NCBI GenBank assembly: GCA_900550855.1
Contig: URTQ01000096.1
Location: 1-5,607, forward strand
Source: an uncultured Eubacteriales bacterium
Lineage (GTDB): Bacteria; Bacillota; Clostridia; Christensenellales; CAG-917
DNA: 5,607 nucleotides
Direction of reading: 5' to 3'
The translations under genes and the position numbers were made by a program. How positions within the stretch are numbered: position 1 is the first letter of the stretch; every line of letters begins with the position of its first letter. Positions 3,846-5,607 of this stretch are shown here, in pieces. The notes below the pieces were generated by a model that ran no database searches, was not told the DNA's origin, and saw only the letters and a list, made by a program, of their open reading frames with translations.

Positions 3846-5607
3846 TCAAAGTTTGTCGTTAATGTCTTTGGATTTCAATATTTTCTGCAAGCGAGATATT
3901 TCCAAAATACTCGCTCGCTTTGCTTCGGGGTCTGAAAGGTCGTTGTAGCCTTCCTTCAACTGTTCGAGGCGTTTTGCGATATGCTCGTTTGCAAGCATAA
4001 GCACGCAGTCGTTGAAGTAGTCCGCCTCGCGTATGGTGTCGGCAAATTTCATATTTATATTCAAAATCTTGCCAATTTCCTCGTTTTCGTAGCCGAATTT
4101 GCTGAACATCGAGTTCACAAGGTCGGTATGTTCGGGCATAGTCTTTGCCCACTCGAACACCTCTTTATGTACGCCTGATGCAAGCCACTCGGTTTTAATG
4201 ACGCTTGCGTCCGCAAATTTTTCGCCTTTGAGAATACGATTTAGCACGAATCTCGACGCGCGAAGGGTCTTCGCAACCTTTTCTTCGTCGTTTTCTTTGG
4301 GCTGTTCGATTTTGGGCGGTCTTATCATACCCGCCTCGTCCGAAAGAGTTGCGACGGACACGCCGCTCTTTTTGGAAACGATGTCCATATACACTTCTCT
4401 TTCTGCGCGGTTTTCTATGCTTTTAAGCACTTTAAGAGCGGATTGAACGTATTTCGCTCTGCCGTTCACCGACCCTAAATCGTTTGCGTCGGCACAAAGT
4501 TTAAGTTTGTATTCGATGACGGGCAACGCCTCTTTCTGCTTTTTGAGGAAGGCTTCCGCGCCGCCGTCGCGCACGGTTTCGTCGGGGTCTTTGCCCTCGT
4601 CGAGCGATATGACTTTGACGTTTTGCACGAACTTGGTGAGAATATCCACGTTGCGTATAGTCGCTTTTTTGCCCGCGCCATCGCCGTCGTAGCAAACGTA
4701 CAGATTTTCCGTCATACGCGACAACTCTCTCGCCTGACCTTCGGTGAGCGCAGTTCCCATACACGCAACCGCGTTCTTTATGCCAGCCGCGCCGAGCGAT
4801 ATAACGTCCATATAACCCTCGACCAAAATGAGTTCCTTGTACGCGACGCCGTTGAGTTTTTTATCGCGCTTTATGAAGTTGATTCCGTATATCGTGCGCC
4901 CTTTGTCAAACAGCGTGGTGTTTGTCGAGTTTTTGTATTTAGCAATATCTTGCTCGCCGTGATAGATACGTCCGCCGAACGCTATGACGTTGCTCATACC
5001 GTCCATAATCGGCACGATAACTCTGTTTGCAAAAGCGTCGTAGGGGCGTTGAGTGTTGGCGATAAGTCCGCATTCTTCGAGGTCTTTGAGCGAATAACCC
5101 TTGCGGCGCATATACCCCACCATACTCTCGCCGTCGAGCGAAAGTCCGAGTCCGTAGCGTTTGCAAACCTCGTCGTCGAGTCCTCTTGCGTGCAAATACT
5201 CTCTTGCGTCCTTGCCCTTGTTTTCGTCGAGAAGATTGTTGCGATAATACCTTGCGACGTCGCGCATAAGTTGCTTCAACACGTCGCTATGCTCTTTCTT
5301 TTCGGCGTATTTGGGGTCGAGTTTGACTTCGGGAAGTTGCATTCCCACCTTGTCGGCAAGGATTTTCACGGCGTCGTAGAAGGACACCGATTCCATTTCC
5401 ATAACGAACTTTACGACGTCGCCGCTCGCGCCGCAACCGAAACAGTGATACCAGCCGTTATTCACGCAAAAAGAAGCCGTTTTTTCATTGTGGAAAGGAC
5501 AGCAACCGAAATAACGTCCGCCTTTTTTCTGCAAGGGGACGTACTGCGAAATGACTTCGACGATGTCGCATTTATATTTGAGTTCTTCCATCAACTCTGG
5601 GGTAAAA
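3846..5607 (-). CDS. dnaG: DNA primase DnaG (5' end probably just off the window)
   Basis: Synthesises RNA primers at the replication fork with the replicative helicase. Residues are counted from the TTG codon at 5592-5594. The N-terminal zinc domain has Cys32-x2-His35 (C-P-F-H) and Cys51-x2-Cys54 (C-F-G-C). The catalytic core includes F-A-N-R-V-I-V-P-I at 188-196, a G-G-R motif near 207-209 and L-F-D-K-G-R-T-I-Y-G at 228-237. The TOPRIM metal site has V-E-G-Y-M-D at 258-263 (Glu259) and D-G-D-G-A-G at 303-308, then G-K-D-P-D-E at 334-339. After about residue 430 comes the variable helical helicase-binding region, rich in charged residues. Two internal starts are possible, TTG (5594) and ATG (5591), but neither has a Shine-Dalgarno. 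The in-frame upstream codons F-T-P-E match the usual N-terminus of DnaG (x-P-E-x-[IL]-E-E-[IL]-K), so the real start is probably a few codons beyond the right edge. About 586-590 residues in all is normal. TGA stop at 3846-3848, then rpoD 20 bases later. Confidence 0.97.
   Translation of the reverse strand, partial: FTPELMEELKYKCDIVEVISQYVPLQKKGGRYFGCCPFHNEKTASFCVNNGWYHCFGCGASGDVVKFVMEMESVSFYDAVKILADKVGMQLPEVKLDPKYAEKKEHSDVLKQLMRDVARYYRNNLLDENKGKDAREYLHARGLDDEVCKRYGLGLSLDGESMVGYMRRKGYSLKDLEECGLIANTQRPYDAFANRVIVPIMDGMSNVIAFGGRIYHGEQDIAKYKNSTNTTLFDKGRTIYGINFIKRDKKLNGVAYKELILVEGYMDVISLGAAGIKNAVACMGTALTEGQARELSRMTENLYVCYDGDGAGKKATIRNVDILTKFVQNVKVISLDEGKDPDETVRDGGAEAFLKKQKEALPVIEYKLKLCADANDLGSVNGRAKYVQSALKVLKSIENRAEREVYMDIVSKKSGVSVATLSDEAGMIRPPKIEQPKENDEEKVAKTLRASRFVLNRILKGEKFADASVIKTEWLASGVHKEVFEWAKTMPEHTDLVNSMFSKFGYENEEIGKILNINMKFADTIREADYFNDCVLMLANEHIAKRLEQLKEGYNDLSDPEAKRASILEISRLQKILKSKDINDKL
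3887..3918 (-). other. Stem-loop in the 3' end of dnaG, upstream of rpoD
   Basis: On the minus-strand transcript GCGAGCGAGUAUUU (3918-3905) pairs with AAAUAUCUCGCUUGC (3901-3887). This gives 14 pairs, one of them G-U, with a single bulged U (3896) and a UGG loop. It lies wholly within the dnaG codons for its C-terminal helicase-interaction helix (A-K-R-A-S-I-L-E-I-S-R-L) and ends 61 bases before the rpoD start. No U-run follows, so it is not a terminator. In E. coli the dnaG-rpoD junction is an RNase E processing site. A comparable stability or processing role here is only inferred. Confidence 0.5.

Noticed and set aside
3840..3960. Internal promoter for rpoD at the end of dnaG, as found in B. 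subtilis
   Set aside because: TTGCAG, TTTGGA and TTGAAA were tried as -35 boxes, but none has a reasonable -10 at 16-18 bases. A SigH-type or distant promoter cannot be excluded by eye.
1..5607. Mobile element, CRISPR array, tRNA/rRNA or prophage signals
   Set aside because: No direct repeat arrays, transposase-like frames, cloverleaf or rRNA-like sequence were seen. Nearly every base is accounted for by minus-strand coding genes.

Overview
The window is a densely packed, single-strand (minus) operon segment from a bacterium, most likely a Clostridia-type Firmicute, possibly an uncultured gut lineage. Three things suggest this. The gene order, read 5'->3' on the minus strand, is dnaG - rpoD - trmK - nif3-like - C4 zinc-ribbon protein, an order I associate with Clostridia. 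The sigma factor is the short SigA type, with a very small region 1.1. The ribosome binding sites are strong AGGAGG/GGAGG type. G+C looks close to half by eye, and Arg codons are mostly CGN, so this is not a low-GC Clostridium sensu stricto. The taxonomic call is inference.

Layout, from the right edge (upstream) to the left edge (downstream). DNA primase (dnaG) runs off the right edge, and its true start is probably outside the window. Twenty bases later comes the housekeeping sigma factor rpoD, with a GTG start and a near-perfect Shine-Dalgarno. The tRNA adenine-22 N1-methyltransferase gene trmK follows, with a TGATG stop/start overlap. A 106-base spacer, the only sizeable intergenic region, contains several short inverted repeats. 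Next is a Nif3/YbgI-family dinuclear-metal protein, which overlaps by 11 bases a coiled-coil protein with a C-terminal C4 zinc ribbon. Twenty-seven bases further on, the N-terminal 170 codons of a LacZ-type glycoside hydrolase family 2 beta-galactosidase begin and run off the left edge.

The core is a macromolecular-synthesis operon: primer synthesis for replication (DnaG), promoter recognition (SigA) and tRNA modification (TrmK), plus two widely conserved proteins of poorly defined function (Nif3-like and zinc ribbon). The beta-galactosidase is a catabolic gene appended directly to this housekeeping set. No convincing internal promoter or intrinsic terminator was found. All long plus-strand open frames are antisense shadows of these genes.

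I found no mobile element, CRISPR array, RNA gene or obviously new system. The observations most worth checking are: a strong stem-loop inside the 3' end of dnaG, about 60 bases before rpoD; the structured 106-base leader of the nif3-like gene; two substituted motif positions in TrmK; and the beta-galactosidase attached to the operon.
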